Below are positions 6,823-13,668 of a stretch of 13,668 nucleotides of DNA, one piece after another (positions within the stretch are counted from its first letter, which is position 1; every line of letters starts with the position of its first letter). Below the pieces are notes generated by a model. It worked only from the letters and a program-made list of their open reading frames with translations. It had not been told where the DNA came from and searched no databases. Origin of the DNA: Planctomycetaceae bacterium (GTDB lineage: Bacteria > Planctomycetota > Planctomycetia > Planctomycetales > Planctomycetaceae); the NCBI GenBank assembly GCA_020426085.1, contig JAGQQP010000053.1, forward strand, positions 1 through 13,668, read 5' to 3'. Both the position numbers and the translations under genes were made by a program.

Positions 6823-7758
6823 ATGTCGATCACCGTCTCACTAGCGTCACCGGAAGAGTGGCCTGAAGCTTCCGCACTGATCTTCACTGATGCAGAAGCA
6901 GCGGATCAGGACCTGCAAATCAGGGAGTTTCTCGATTCCATCAAAGCCGATCAAAATGGTCACAAACAGCTGCTGGTTGCCCGGGAAAAGGGAGAGCTAC
7001 TGGGAGTAGGTGTCCTGATCTTTACCGATGCAGCGACGGCATTTATCTGGCCCCCCTTTACAGCAAGGACTGATTGCGCCGCAGCCTTACTGCAGGAGAT
7101 GGCGGCCCGCATCGATCAGTCCGAAGTCAGTATCGGCCAGGCGCTGCTTGAACCGGGACAACTGAACCTGAGACGCTTACTGACGCAAAATGGATTCCCC
7201 CACCTGACGAATCTTTTGTTCATGCGACATCCTCTGACCGACGTGCGAAACCAGGGACTGCTGGAGTCGGAACAGATCCAATGTGTCCCTTTTGATGAAC
7301 AGACAAATCGCAACCGCTTTCTGGCCCTGCTGGATCTGTCCCATCAGTTTTCCTTTGACTGCCCTGCGCTAAATCACTGCCGGACGGCGGAAGAATCCCT
7401 GGAATCCCATCGCAGTTCAGGAGATTCTGACCAGCAGCACTGGTACCTGTTTCAGCGGGAAAACAACGATCTGGGGGTGCTGCTGTTATCTGAACATCGG
7501 AGCGAGAATCTCTGGGAAGTGGTCTACATGGGAGTCGCGCCGGAACACCGTGGGAAAGGTTACGGTGCCGCTTTTATCGAGTTTGGCTTACAACAGGCCC
7601 TGGCCCATCATCAGTCTGCCCTGATGCTTGCCGTCGATCACAAAAATTCCTACGCGATAAAGATTTATGAAAAATCAGGTTTTATCAGACAGAATACATT
7701 GAGCGTGCATGCGCGACTGCGATCACATTTCTCAGAAAAAAAACCGAAAATTCATTAA
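6823..7758 (+). CDS. GNAT-family N-acetyltransferase (tandem fold, N-half degenerate)
   Basis: This 311-residue cytoplasmic protein has a clear C-terminal GNAT domain. Motif A is VAPEHRGKGYG (238-248), in which R/Q-x-x-G-x-G/A binds the acetyl-CoA pyrophosphate. It is followed by DHKNSYAIKIYEKSGF (272-287), the usual motif B region. The N-terminal half (1-135) also has GNAT-like order (VAREKGELLGVGVLIF, then RRLLTQNGF) but lacks the CoA loop, so it looks like a decayed second copy, as in tandem GNATs such as mycothiol-synthase-like proteins. The acceptor substrate is unknown. The start has no well-placed SD; AGGA at 6804-6807 is 15 bases away. The frame is closed by a TGA at 6793-6795, so translation starts at 6823 or later. 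Confidence 0.85.
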   Translation: MSITVSLASPEEWPEASALIFTDAEAADQDLQIREFLDSIKADQNGHKQLLVAREKGELLGVGVLIFTDAATAFIWPPFTARTDCAAALLQEMAARIDQSEVSIGQALLEPGQLNLRRLLTQNGFPHLTNLLFMRHPLTDVRNQGLLESEQIQCVPFDEQTNRNRFLALLDLSHQFSFDCPALNHCRTAEESLESHRSSGDSDQQHWYLFQRENNDLGVLLLSEHRSENLWEVVYMGVAPEHRGKGYGAAFIEFGLQQALAHHQSALMLAVDHKNSYAIKIYEKSGFIRQNTLSVHARLRSHFSEKKPKIH

Positions 7759-7884
7759 CATGTTTTGAACACGCGAAAGATGAGTCCATTAAAATTTTTT
7801 TTGATGAAAACTGCAATTTTCTGCTGGTAAAACAGCTTTTGATTTCGGTCTGAAAATTCTGAAAAAAATCCGTCGCGTTTCTGT

Positions 7885-7912
7885 TTGACTCTCTGAGGAT
7901 TCAAGCTAGTAT
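7885..7912 (+). promoter_or_regulatory. Candidate sigma70-type promoter of dnaA
   Basis: TTGACT (7885-7890) and TAGTAT (7907-7912) are spaced by 16 bases and match the consensus at 5/6 and 4/6 positions. Transcription would start near 7919, giving a leader of about 190 bases ahead of the dnaA start at 8107. No DnaA box matching TTATCCACA closely is seen around it, so autoregulation by DnaA is not supported here. Confidence 0.5.
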
Positions 7913-7971
7913 CAGTCCCACTGAATGAGTAAACGCAGCGTCGTCCAAGACCAATGCCTTAAATCTTTTCG

Positions 7972-8068
7972 GCGCTGTAAACAATGGAGCTTTTTAGCGC
8001 ATCATTTCTTAATATACCTCACAACCATGATCGATACGGAACGAGCAGGATTTCGCTCTTTCCCGTAT
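7972..8068 (+). promoter_or_regulatory. dnaA leader with two hairpins
   Basis: The first hairpin joins GCGCT (7972-7976) to AGCGC (7996-8000), with A/T pairs continuing inward. The second pairs 8034-8046 with 8055-8068: ATACGG with CCGTAT, AA with TT, GAGC with GCTC, and an 8-base loop. That is twelve pairs with one mismatch and one bulged C. The second hairpin ends about 22 bases before the dnaA Shine-Dalgarno sequence. The 7759-7971 stretch shows only AT-rich sequence and the dnaA promoter candidate. Confidence 0.4.
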
Positions 8069-8090
8069 TATGGGCGAGAATGTTGCGCGC

Positions 8091-8106
8091 GGGGGGAGGG
8101 TGCAAG
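8091..8106 (+). promoter_or_regulatory. Strong Shine-Dalgarno that fixes the dnaA start
   Basis: GGGGGGAGGG at 8091-8100 lies 6 bases before the ATG at 8107. The in-frame upstream ATG at 7984 has no comparable site, and the 41 residues it would add do not resemble DnaA. This decides the start at 8107. Confidence 0.8.
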
Positions 8107-9624
8107 ATGCAACCCACGTCTTTGGCAGTGGAGGGTACGCTTTGTGCTGAATCAGCCGGGCGACCAACGGAAGCCAAGCTGGGGCCTGTTACAACCGAAT
8201 CGGACGAGCAAGCAGCCTTTCGATTGCTTGCGCAGCAAGTCGGTCAGCGCAGTTACCAGAACTGGTTCGCAGGGAAAGTCAGCCTCAAGCTGGACGCCAA
8301 TCTCCTCATTATGGGAGTGGCCAGCCCGTTCTTACTGACCTGGATGCAGAAGAAGTTTTCCTCCGAGATCTATGCAACGGCGATTGCCTGCATCGGACCT
8401 GCAGCGGAATACCGCTTTGAAGTCGATCCGGTACTGGCCCGCCAGGAGTTGAGTTCGAAAGAACAGTCTGACTCTGCAGCGGCAATAGCAGAAACCTCTG
8501 GTGGCAAACCGCAGCCACATGCGGATCAGAAATCCGAGCGCATCGACGAGAGTCACAAACCGGCACAACCGTCCCCCTACAAAGGCAGGCGCTTCGCTGA
8601 TCTGTCGACTTTCGTCACCGGAAAATCGAATCAGCTTGCCTACATGGCAACGCTGCAGGCGAGCGAACAACCAGGCGCATTGTATAACCCGCTGTTCATT
8701 CATGGCGGTGTCGGTCTGGGAAAGACCCATTTGCTGGAAGGCTTCTATCGGAAAATCCGACAACAGTACCCTTCTCTGCAGGTCGTGTTTCTGACCGCAG
8801 AATCATTCGGAAATTACTTTTCAAAAGCCTTACAGGAACGGTCTCTGCCCAGCTTCCGTCAGCGATTTCGCAACGTGGATGTGCTGATCATTGATGACAT
8901 CGATTTTTTCGAATCCAAACGCATCTTTCAGGAAGAACTGTTACACACGATCAAACATCTGGAAAGCCATGGCAGACAACTGATCTTTTCCTCCGACCGG
9001 CATCCCCGCCTGTTAACGAAAATGAGTGAAGAACTCACCACCCGGTTTCTGTCGGGACTTGTCTGCCGGGTGGAATCGCCGGAAACAGAACTGCGGCTGC
9101 AGATCGCCCGACAGCGCGCATTGCAACTCAAAACACCCATTACCGATGGTGCGCTGGAATATGTTGCCAGACGATTCTCACAGAACGTGCGAGAACTGGA
9201 AGGCGCCATGAATTGCCTGCAGACCTGGCATGTGATGACAAAACAGAAAATCACCACATCGATGGCGCGTCAGGTTCTGGCAGACCTCGAACGGGACTGT
9301 ATCCGTATTGTGAAACTGGATGATATCAAACAGATCGTCTGCACCACGTTCGGAATTTCGGAAGCCGATCTGAATTCGTCGCGCCGCTCCCGCAATATCA
9401 GCCAGCCTCGCATGCTGGCGATGTTCCTTGCCCGAAAATTGACTCAGGCTGCCTACAGCGAAATTGGAGACTTTTTCGGCGGCCGCAATCACAGCACCGT
9501 GATGTTCGCCGAGAAAAAAGTGCGTCAGTGGCTCAAAAACCAGAATTCCATCCGGGTCGCGTTGCAGGACTGGTCCACTGAAGACATCATCGAATCTCTG
9601 GAACAGCAACTGCTGGCCAGTTAA
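8107..9624 (+). CDS. dnaA: Chromosomal replication initiator protein DnaA
   Basis: From ATG 8107 the protein has 505 residues and all four DnaA domains. Domain I spans about 33-112 (YQNWF and the following strands; DnaB and self-interaction). A short polar linker covers about 113-158. The AAA+ domain III has Walker A GGVGLGKTH (200-208), Walker B LIIDD (260-264), sensor I FSSDRHP, an Arg finger in TTRF (about 313) and sensor II RELEG (about 362). Domain IV (about 401-505) binds DNA. Its signature ends GGRNHSTV (458-465), where E. coli has GGRDHTTV. DnaA-ATP opens the origin and also acts as a transcription factor. dnaN, recF and gyrB are not adjacent; the next gene is a convergent TPR lipoprotein 27 bases away with no visible terminator between. 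Confidence 0.95.
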   Translation: MQPTSLAVEGTLCAESAGRPTEAKLGPVTTESDEQAAFRLLAQQVGQRSYQNWFAGKVSLKLDANLLIMGVASPFLLTWMQKKFSSEIYATAIACIGPAAEYRFEVDPVLARQELSSKEQSDSAAAIAETSGGKPQPHADQKSERIDESHKPAQPSPYKGRRFADLSTFVTGKSNQLAYMATLQASEQPGALYNPLFIHGGVGLGKTHLLEGFYRKIRQQYPSLQVVFLTAESFGNYFSKALQERSLPSFRQRFRNVDVLIIDDIDFFESKRIFQEELLHTIKHLESHGRQLIFSSDRHPRLLTKMSEELTTRFLSGLVCRVESPETELRLQIARQRALQLKTPITDGALEYVARRFSQNVRELEGAMNCLQTWHVMTKQKITTSMARQVLADLERDCIRIVKLDDIKQIVCTTFGISEADLNSSRRSRNISQPRMLAMFLARKLTQAAYSEIGDFFGGRNHSTVMFAEKKVRQWLKNQNSIRVALQDWSTEDIIESLEQQLLAS

Positions 9625-9651
9625 TCAATCTCCTGCATCGCGGGTCAAACT

Positions 9652-11868
9652 TTAATATTGTCCCTGCGAAGTCGGGTACTGACCGGGAACCGGGACGGGC
9701 TGTGCTCCCCACTGAAACCGCGAAGGAGCGGGCTGATTCGAATTCGGATTCATGAGCAGCTGCCGATTCTGATCTGCTGTCTGTTGAGCTGACTGATAAG
9801 CTCCCTGTTGCATGCCCTGCTGTAAATCAGTACCGGTAGTCCGCATGTTTGCGGGAGCGAAAGCCGGATTTGTGGAATACATGGCTGATTGAGGAAGTTC
9901 CGAAGGCAACTGTGGAAAGCCTCCCGCATTCTGTATGGGCTGCATTCCCTGTCCCTGGTATCCATTCTGCCCGGCAGGTTGATTCGTAAATTCATAGCCG
10001 GCCTGACGAACGCCACCTGCCTGCTGCTGCTGATAGGCTGACTGATCATACTGCACCTGGCGAATATTCTGTCCGCCCGGTTGATAGACATTCTGCTGAG
10101 GAACCTGTGCCGATGCCGGGATCAATGTTCCCACCTGCATCTGAGAACTCATCAAAGTCGAATTTCCGTTTGTATTCTGTTGTACTTCCGCGACCGGGAA
10201 CATCTGACCGGGGCCTGCGTTCATTCCTGCTCGCGCCGCTTCCTGAAGCTGTGCCTGATCCGCATTCTGCTGCAGGTTTTCTGAATACTGTTGATCCGTA
10301 TTCAGATTCTGTTGCGTGGAATTGATGCGATAATCGGGAAACTGTCCCGGTACCTGATACTGGTTGCCATACAGGGGCTGTCCGGCCTGAGGCATATTGA
10401 CGGGCCTCGACTGCTGTGGCATTTGCTGGCCGGACATGTTCTGGTACTGTCCCTGCTGCGCCTGGGGAAATCCCTGTGCTGGCTGGTTCTGATACTGTTG
10501 ATTCTGATATTGCTTCTGTGGTGCCTGCTGGACGGGTTGATTCTGCTGCTGTTCCTTCATGGCCCAGTAATTTGAGGCATCGACGGCCTGACTGATTCCC
10601 GGATCTCCTGCCGGAGGCCACGCCTGAATCTGAGCGTCAGGATCGACATACTGCACGGGAGCAGGCTGAGGAGCATGCACCAGATGCTGTGGATTTTCCT
10701 GATAGGGGAACGGATTCTGGGGCACACTGGCTGTCTGTGGCAACATGGCTCGCTGTGGACTGATGGCAGGCAGTTCCTGAATGGCGTCGCGGGTCTGGAC
10801 TGCTTTTTCCCGTTCGCGTCTCATCATTTCTGCGATCTGCTGGGTGGGATTCAGACCTGCAGGAGTCATGGCAGGTGCTGCCGGTTGTGCCTGGTACTGT
10901 TCGATTCCATTCTGCCCCGTTGCATACTGAATCGGCTGTTGCTGTTCGGTCTGAACCTGTTCTACTGGCTGAATGCCGGCTGACAGATTCGCAGGTGCAA
11001 CCCGCTGCACGTTGTGTTGTGTCATTCCCGACTGCGCCAGGTTCATCTGGGCCTGGTTCATCTCTGGATTGACGCCTGGGAAAAGTTGCGCGAATTTCTG
11101 CCGCGCCTGTGCCTCGCCGCTGGTCATCCGAAACAGAGCCAGCGCCTGATCGTATTGACCCGTGCGACCATAGTACCAGCCCAGGTGATCAAGCGAACGC
11201 GCATGATTGGGTTGATACTTGAGTGCCTCACGCAGATATTTTTCACCATAGTCATCCCGTCCCTGCAGCATATACGAATAGCCGATATCGCTCAGCAGAT
11301 TCGAATTGGCAGGATCCAGCTTCAATGCTTTCAGGTAATATGCTTCTGCTGCAGGATAGTTTTTCTTTTTATCTTCTATGATCGCCAGACGATGCAGGGC
11401 TTCAAAATGATGGGGGTCCATCACCAGCACACGCTGATAATACCCCTGTGCTTTTTCCAGGTTCCCTGACCGATCTGCATCGTAGGCCAGATTCAGTTCC
11501 TGCTGTACTGTCGCATCATCAACTTTTGTGGGTGAAGTCTGAGGAGCACTGATCGGCAGTGCCCTGGATTCTGTCTTCGCTGAAGACGGATTTATTTTCT
11601 GATCCAGAATCGAAATCTCCGCCAACTGTTCCGAGTCATCCTGCTGCTCATTTCGTGTGCGCCGGTTCTGTCGACCTTTTTTCCGCTCCTCCGCCATGGC
11701 AACTCTCAGTTTCTTCTGGATATCAGACTCACTCTTTTTCTCTGCAGCGTTCGATGCCAGATCATCAGTGGACTTCATACTTTGCGCAAAAGGACCGGAC
11801 TGACAGCCATTGAACAGGAGAAGACAGCAGGACAGGACAGCAAGATATTGAAACATTCGAGCTTTCAT
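9652..11868 (-). CDS. TPR-repeat lipoprotein with long Gln/Pro-rich tail
   Basis: The protein has 738 residues. A lipoprotein signal (1-21, FNGC with Cys22) is followed by a charged, Lys/Glu/Gln-rich linker to about 117. About four TPR repeats follow at 120-255, with typical N-EKAQGYYQRVLVMDP, YPAAEAYYLKALKLDP, YLREALKYQPNHA and YDQALALFR units. These usually serve as a protein-protein scaffold. Residues 270-738 are low complexity, rich in Gln, Pro, Asn, Ala and Tyr, and have no domain I recognise. The start has only a weak, distant SD (AAGG about 12 bases upstream); Met5 is an alternative. It is predicted to be membrane-anchored and exported, possibly a scaffold in the envelope. A large hairpin lies upstream of the gene. 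The family is planctomycete-typical by style, and the specific role is unknown. Confidence 0.85.
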   Translation of the reverse strand: MKARMFQYLAVLSCCLLLFNGCQSGPFAQSMKSTDDLASNAAEKKSESDIQKKLRVAMAEERKKGRQNRRTRNEQQDDSEQLAEISILDQKINPSSAKTESRALPISAPQTSPTKVDDATVQQELNLAYDADRSGNLEKAQGYYQRVLVMDPHHFEALHRLAIIEDKKKNYPAAEAYYLKALKLDPANSNLLSDIGYSYMLQGRDDYGEKYLREALKYQPNHARSLDHLGWYYGRTGQYDQALALFRMTSGEAQARQKFAQLFPGVNPEMNQAQMNLAQSGMTQHNVQRVAPANLSAGIQPVEQVQTEQQQPIQYATGQNGIEQYQAQPAAPAMTPAGLNPTQQIAEMMRREREKAVQTRDAIQELPAISPQRAMLPQTASVPQNPFPYQENPQHLVHAPQPAPVQYVDPDAQIQAWPPAGDPGISQAVDASNYWAMKEQQQNQPVQQAPQKQYQNQQYQNQPAQGFPQAQQGQYQNMSGQQMPQQSRPVNMPQAGQPLYGNQYQVPGQFPDYRINSTQQNLNTDQQYSENLQQNADQAQLQEAARAGMNAGPGQMFPVAEVQQNTNGNSTLMSSQMQVGTLIPASAQVPQQNVYQPGGQNIRQVQYDQSAYQQQQAGGVRQAGYEFTNQPAGQNGYQGQGMQPIQNAGGFPQLPSELPQSAMYSTNPAFAPANMRTTGTDLQQGMQQGAYQSAQQTADQNRQLLMNPNSNQPAPSRFQWGAQPVPVPGQYPTSQGQY
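9655..11061 (-). repeat. Gln-rich low-complexity coding tract
   Basis: This codes for residues 270-738 of the TPR lipoprotein. CAG and CAA codons dominate, interrupted by Pro, Asn, Tyr, Gly and Ala. No exact tandem unit is visible; short QQ, QYQNQ and NQPA-like words recur irregularly. Such composition is expected to be disordered and could act as an adhesive or self-associating tail. Confidence 0.7.
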
Positions 11869-11971
11869 CTGGTATCAACCTTGATTCAGCGAGGGAAGAT
11901 CGCTCAGTTTAATTCGACTCAATTTGATATGGACTAAATACCCTCAATCATGACCCGAATCGGCTACGGGA

Positions 11972-12019
11972 ATTCCAGACTTGTGATCAGAAAACAATCA
12001 GATATTTTCTGACTGGAAT
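11972..12019 (-). promoter_or_regulatory. Long inverted repeat upstream of the TPR lipoprotein gene
   Basis: ATTCCAG (11972-11978) pairs with CTGGAAT (12013-12019), and TCAGAAAA (11987-11994) pairs with TTTTCTGA (12005-12012). An 8-base one-sided bulge lies at 11979-11986 and a 10-base loop at 11995-12004. Fifteen pairs form in all, about 105-150 bases before the start codon. It could be a 5' leader structure, an operator, or part of a small RNA. Confidence 0.35.
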
Positions 12020-12246
12020 ACCAGTGGGCTCAGACTCTGCCATGCAATTGAAAGCGGAGATATGTGATATTGTGATTTGGTAGGAATAGATGTGAGAGAG
12101 AAAGGTATCAGGCGCGGATTCTACGTCGATCGGGAAATCATGTCGATACGAATTTGCGAAACGCCGTCAAAACGGGCAGATCTCGGCAACCTCAGGAAGA
12201 ACGGCCTGAACCACGATCAGCATAAACCACTACTATTTAAACACTT

Positions 12247-12282
12247 AAAACGCCGCAGCTCAGAAGGAACTGCGACGTTTTT
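12247..12282 (-). terminator. Terminator-like hairpin, possibly bidirectional
   Basis: AAAACG-C-CGCAG (12247-12258) pairs with CTGCG-A-CGTTTT (12270-12281), interrupted by one C/A mismatch. There is a T-run of five on the plus strand and four on the minus strand. It lies about 55 bases after the stop of the glycine-tailed lipoprotein gene, which it most likely serves. No plus-strand gene that would need it is seen. Confidence 0.6.
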
Positions 12283-12336
12283 GTATTGGTTTTTCAATCA
12301 GCTTTGATCTCTGACGGATGCGGACTTTAAATTTGA

Positions 12337-12936
12337 TTAAAATCCAAAGCCACCACCACCGCCACCGAATCCGCCGCCGCCGAAGCCGCCGCCACCAAAA
12401 CCGCCACCGCCGCCGAAACCACCACCCAGACTTCCTCGCGTCGAAATGAACCGGTAGTAGTCAATTTCTGCTTCTCGCGAATTCAGGGAACGTCCATATG
12501 GCGTTGAGACAATGGTTCGCTGGTCGGCGTCCTGATTACCCAGATCGGTTAGAATGCGGGCAACCAGCTGGCGTCGATAGGCATCCAGTTCCGGTGCATA
12601 GTTGTTATCACTACGCTCGACGATCACAGGATAGGGAGCGCTTCGCATACGAGCGCCGATTTCGAGAATATGATCTTTTCCGTTTGTCGTCAGCTCGGCA
12701 CTGTTATCAATAAATTCGTTGCGGTTGATAATAAAATCAACGGCTTCCGCATTGGATTCCATCGTATGGTAATGCGCGCGATTCACGCTGCCCAGAGGAT
12801 AAACTTCGGGTATTGCATAAGAACGTTTGTGAACGCCCCAGTTGCCTCCCCCTCCCCAGCGGCAGCAACCGGCAACCAGCAAAATACAGCTGGTTGTCAG
12901 AACGAGTTTTTGAAAAATTGAAAAACGGACCATCAT
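12337..12936 (-). CDS. Lipoprotein with weakly OmpA-like middle and Gly/Phe-rich tail
   Basis: The protein has 199 residues. A lipoprotein signal carries LVAGC (20-24), with Cys24 as lipid site. A short Trp/Gly segment follows. The central region (about 45-165) has an order reminiscent of OmpA-like peptidoglycan-binding domains: NEFIDNSAELTTNGKDHILEIGARM, a central strand, then YRRQLVARILTDLG and a TPYGRS end. The canonical NxxLSxxRA motif is not clear, so homology is tentative. Residues 171-199 are glycine and phenylalanine only, in GGGGF-like units. The first two codons are both ATG. GAGGGA (12938-12943) sits 1 base from the first and 4 from the second, so 12933 may be the true start. The product is probably a membrane-anchored envelope protein; its function is unknown. 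Confidence 0.75.
   Translation of the reverse strand: MMVRFSIFQKLVLTTSCILLVAGCCRWGGGGNWGVHKRSYAIPEVYPLGSVNRAHYHTMESNAEAVDFIINRNEFIDNSAELTTNGKDHILEIGARMRSAPYPVIVERSDNNYAPELDAYRRQLVARILTDLGNQDADQRTIVSTPYGRSLNSREAEIDYYRFISTRGSLGGGFGGGGGFGGGGFGGGGFGGGGGGFGF
12340..12426 (-). repeat. GGGGF-type coding repeat
   Basis: This stretch codes for 29 residues of only Gly and Phe at the C-terminus of the lipoprotein. On the plus strand it is a run of CCG/CCA triplets broken by GAA or AAA at irregular 3-6 triplet steps. It is prone to slippage, so copy number may vary between strains. Confidence 0.85.
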
Positions 12937-13096
12937 GTCCCTCAGTTGTTTTACGACAACGTAGTCACTGCCTGGATATTAAAAGTACGAGAGCGGCTTT
13001 TATCTGAAGCCCCGTCGTATTTCATTTATTAAAATCAATTGGTATATCAGCTCGTTATGAACTTGCTGATCTCAGCCTGAAAACAGAGCTGAATTC

Positions 13097-13668
13097 TTAT
13101 TCCCCGCCAAACAGGGAGAATCTGGATTGAGTCGACTGCGGTTCCGCTGAAGCACGTCTCATTTTCGGATCGACGTAACCTGCAGGCTGGATAAACGAAT
13201 TGTTCTGGCTGTCTGCCCCGTTATTCTGGAACCGGTTCTTAATCATTTGTGTAAATCTTCGGGGACGCTGTTGTGCCTGCGCATCCTGATACTGCCCGGG
13301 AGCATAAGCCTGTGGTCCGCTGGCAGCTGGCGCTGGTGGCGGAGGTAATGGCTGATGTTGATTCGAGTGGACTGGGCCGCGTGGGTTCACCGGTTGCGTC
13401 GGGAAAGAACCACGTGACTGGGGAACCGGGAGTGCTGCAGGTCCCTGCTGATAGGTTCCCGTCGCCGCAGGTGGATAATAAGGTGAAGCAGGAGCCGGAT
13501 TGAACGGCTGATAACCGACTTCAATTCCCTGACCGGCACCGCGACCGTAAGGCTGCAGCTGATAAACGCCGGTGTCTGGCGCCCCTTCCGTCATCGCATA
13601 TTTATACAATTCTTTATCATGAGGCACTGTCACTTCAAAACCGGGATACGGAGGAACTTCATCCTCTT
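13097..13668 (-). CDS. Pro/Gln-rich protein, C-terminal part (5' end outside window)
   Basis: The frame is open from the TAA at 13097-13099 to the right edge, giving 190 visible residues. The in-frame GTG at 13631-13633 is not taken as start, because the acidic/Pro-rich sequence upstream of it (EDEVPPYPGFEV) continues the same style and no SD precedes it. The visible part is rich in Pro, Gln, Ala and Tyr, with PYYPP, PPPPAPA and PGQYQDAQAQQRPRR segments, and ends in a mildly basic tail with RFSLFGGE. No catalytic or TM motif is visible, so the protein cannot be assigned. Composition and orientation match the two neighbouring lipoprotein genes. The gap to the next gene (12937-13096) holds only a weak 5-bp hairpin at 12995-13011. 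Confidence 0.7.
   Translation of the reverse strand, partial: EDEVPPYPGFEVTVPHDKELYKYAMTEGAPDTGVYQLQPYGRGAGQGIEVGYQPFNPAPASPYYPPAATGTYQQGPAALPVPQSRGSFPTQPVNPRGPVHSNQHQPLPPPPAPAASGPQAYAPGQYQDAQAQQRPRRFTQMIKNRFQNNGADSQNNSFIQPAGYVDPKMRRASAEPQSTQSRFSLFGGE

Larger units (their letters stand above)
11869..12336. other. 468-base intergenic region between two minus-strand lipoprotein genes
   Basis: No convincing gene is present. Nearest the TPR gene, bases 11972-12019 form a long imperfect inverted repeat, listed separately. At the other end, 12247-12282 is a terminator-like hairpin for the glycine-tailed lipoprotein gene. Between them (about 12020-12246) nothing distinctive is seen. An open frame from a TTG at 12077 runs through the terminator hairpin and is not believed. 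No clear promoter hexamer pair for the TPR gene was found. Confidence 0.5.

Noticed and set aside
7823..7840. Hairpin GCTG-GTAAAA-CAGC followed by TTTT after the acetyltransferase gene
   Set aside because: The 4-bp stem is too weak to call a terminator.
7759..7983. Replication origin next to dnaA
   Set aside because: No cluster of close TTATCCACA matches on either strand and no repeated 13-mer-like elements were found.
7984..8106. N-terminal extension of DnaA from the ATG at 7984
   Set aside because: The extra 41 residues do not resemble DnaA, the region holds a leader hairpin, and an excellent Shine-Dalgarno precedes the ATG at 8107.
9655..11061. Repetitive-looking tract that might suggest a CRISPR array or tandem DNA repeat
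   Set aside because: There are no evenly spaced identical repeats. The pattern comes from Gln/Pro-rich codons in one continuous gene.
12077..12307. 76-codon frame starting with TTG in the intergenic gap
   Set aside because: It has a non-ATG start and no ribosome binding site, its 3' part runs through a terminator hairpin, and the protein shows no recognisable features.
13065..13076. GCTGA-TC-TCAGC inverted repeat after the Pro/Gln-rich gene
   Set aside because: It has a short stem with a 2-base loop and no T-run on the minus strand, so it is not called a terminator.

Overview
The window looks like a chromosomal segment of a planctomycete, plausibly Gimesia-like. This is inferred from the mix of exported CehA/McbA-type metallohydrolases, an ECF sigma/anti-sigma pair, Gln/Pro-rich lipoproteins and a dnaA gene that stands apart from dnaN. 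No rRNA, tRNA, transposase, phage gene or CRISPR array is visible. All genes look intact except the two cut by the window edges.

Left part (1-4847): the 3' end of a CehA/McbA-like metallohydrolase gene runs off the left edge. A promoter and a small exported His-containing membrane protein follow it. Facing them on the minus strand is a probable two-gene operon, read right to left: a lipid-anchored aldose 1-epimerase, then, 44 bases on, a large exported metallohydrolase with two EF-hand calcium loops inside its catalytic region. Both products are predicted to work outside the cytoplasm, which suggests sugar or glycoconjugate processing at the cell surface; the substrate is unknown.

Middle (4848-6750): a 626-base divergent AT-rich intergenic region leads into an ECF sigma factor and a one-TM anti-sigma factor. 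The sigma mRNA leader can fold into two mutually exclusive stems, one of which would hide the ribosome binding site. A strong intrinsic terminator closes the operon.

Right-centre (6751-9624): a tandem-GNAT acetyltransferase gene, then a sigma70-like promoter, a leader with two hairpins and dnaA. The best dnaA start is at 8107, behind a very strong Shine-Dalgarno sequence. No cluster of DnaA boxes is seen nearby.

Right part (9652-13668): three consecutive minus-strand genes for exported or low-complexity proteins. These are a TPR lipoprotein with a ~470-residue Gln-rich tail, a lipoprotein with a weakly OmpA-like middle and a Gly/Phe tail, and a Pro/Gln-rich protein cut by the right edge. They look like an envelope-associated set. 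The points most worth following are the switch-like sigma leader, the four-cysteine anti-sigma factor, the EF-hand insertion with its mutarotase partner, and the envelope low-complexity cluster. None is proven to be a new system from sequence alone.
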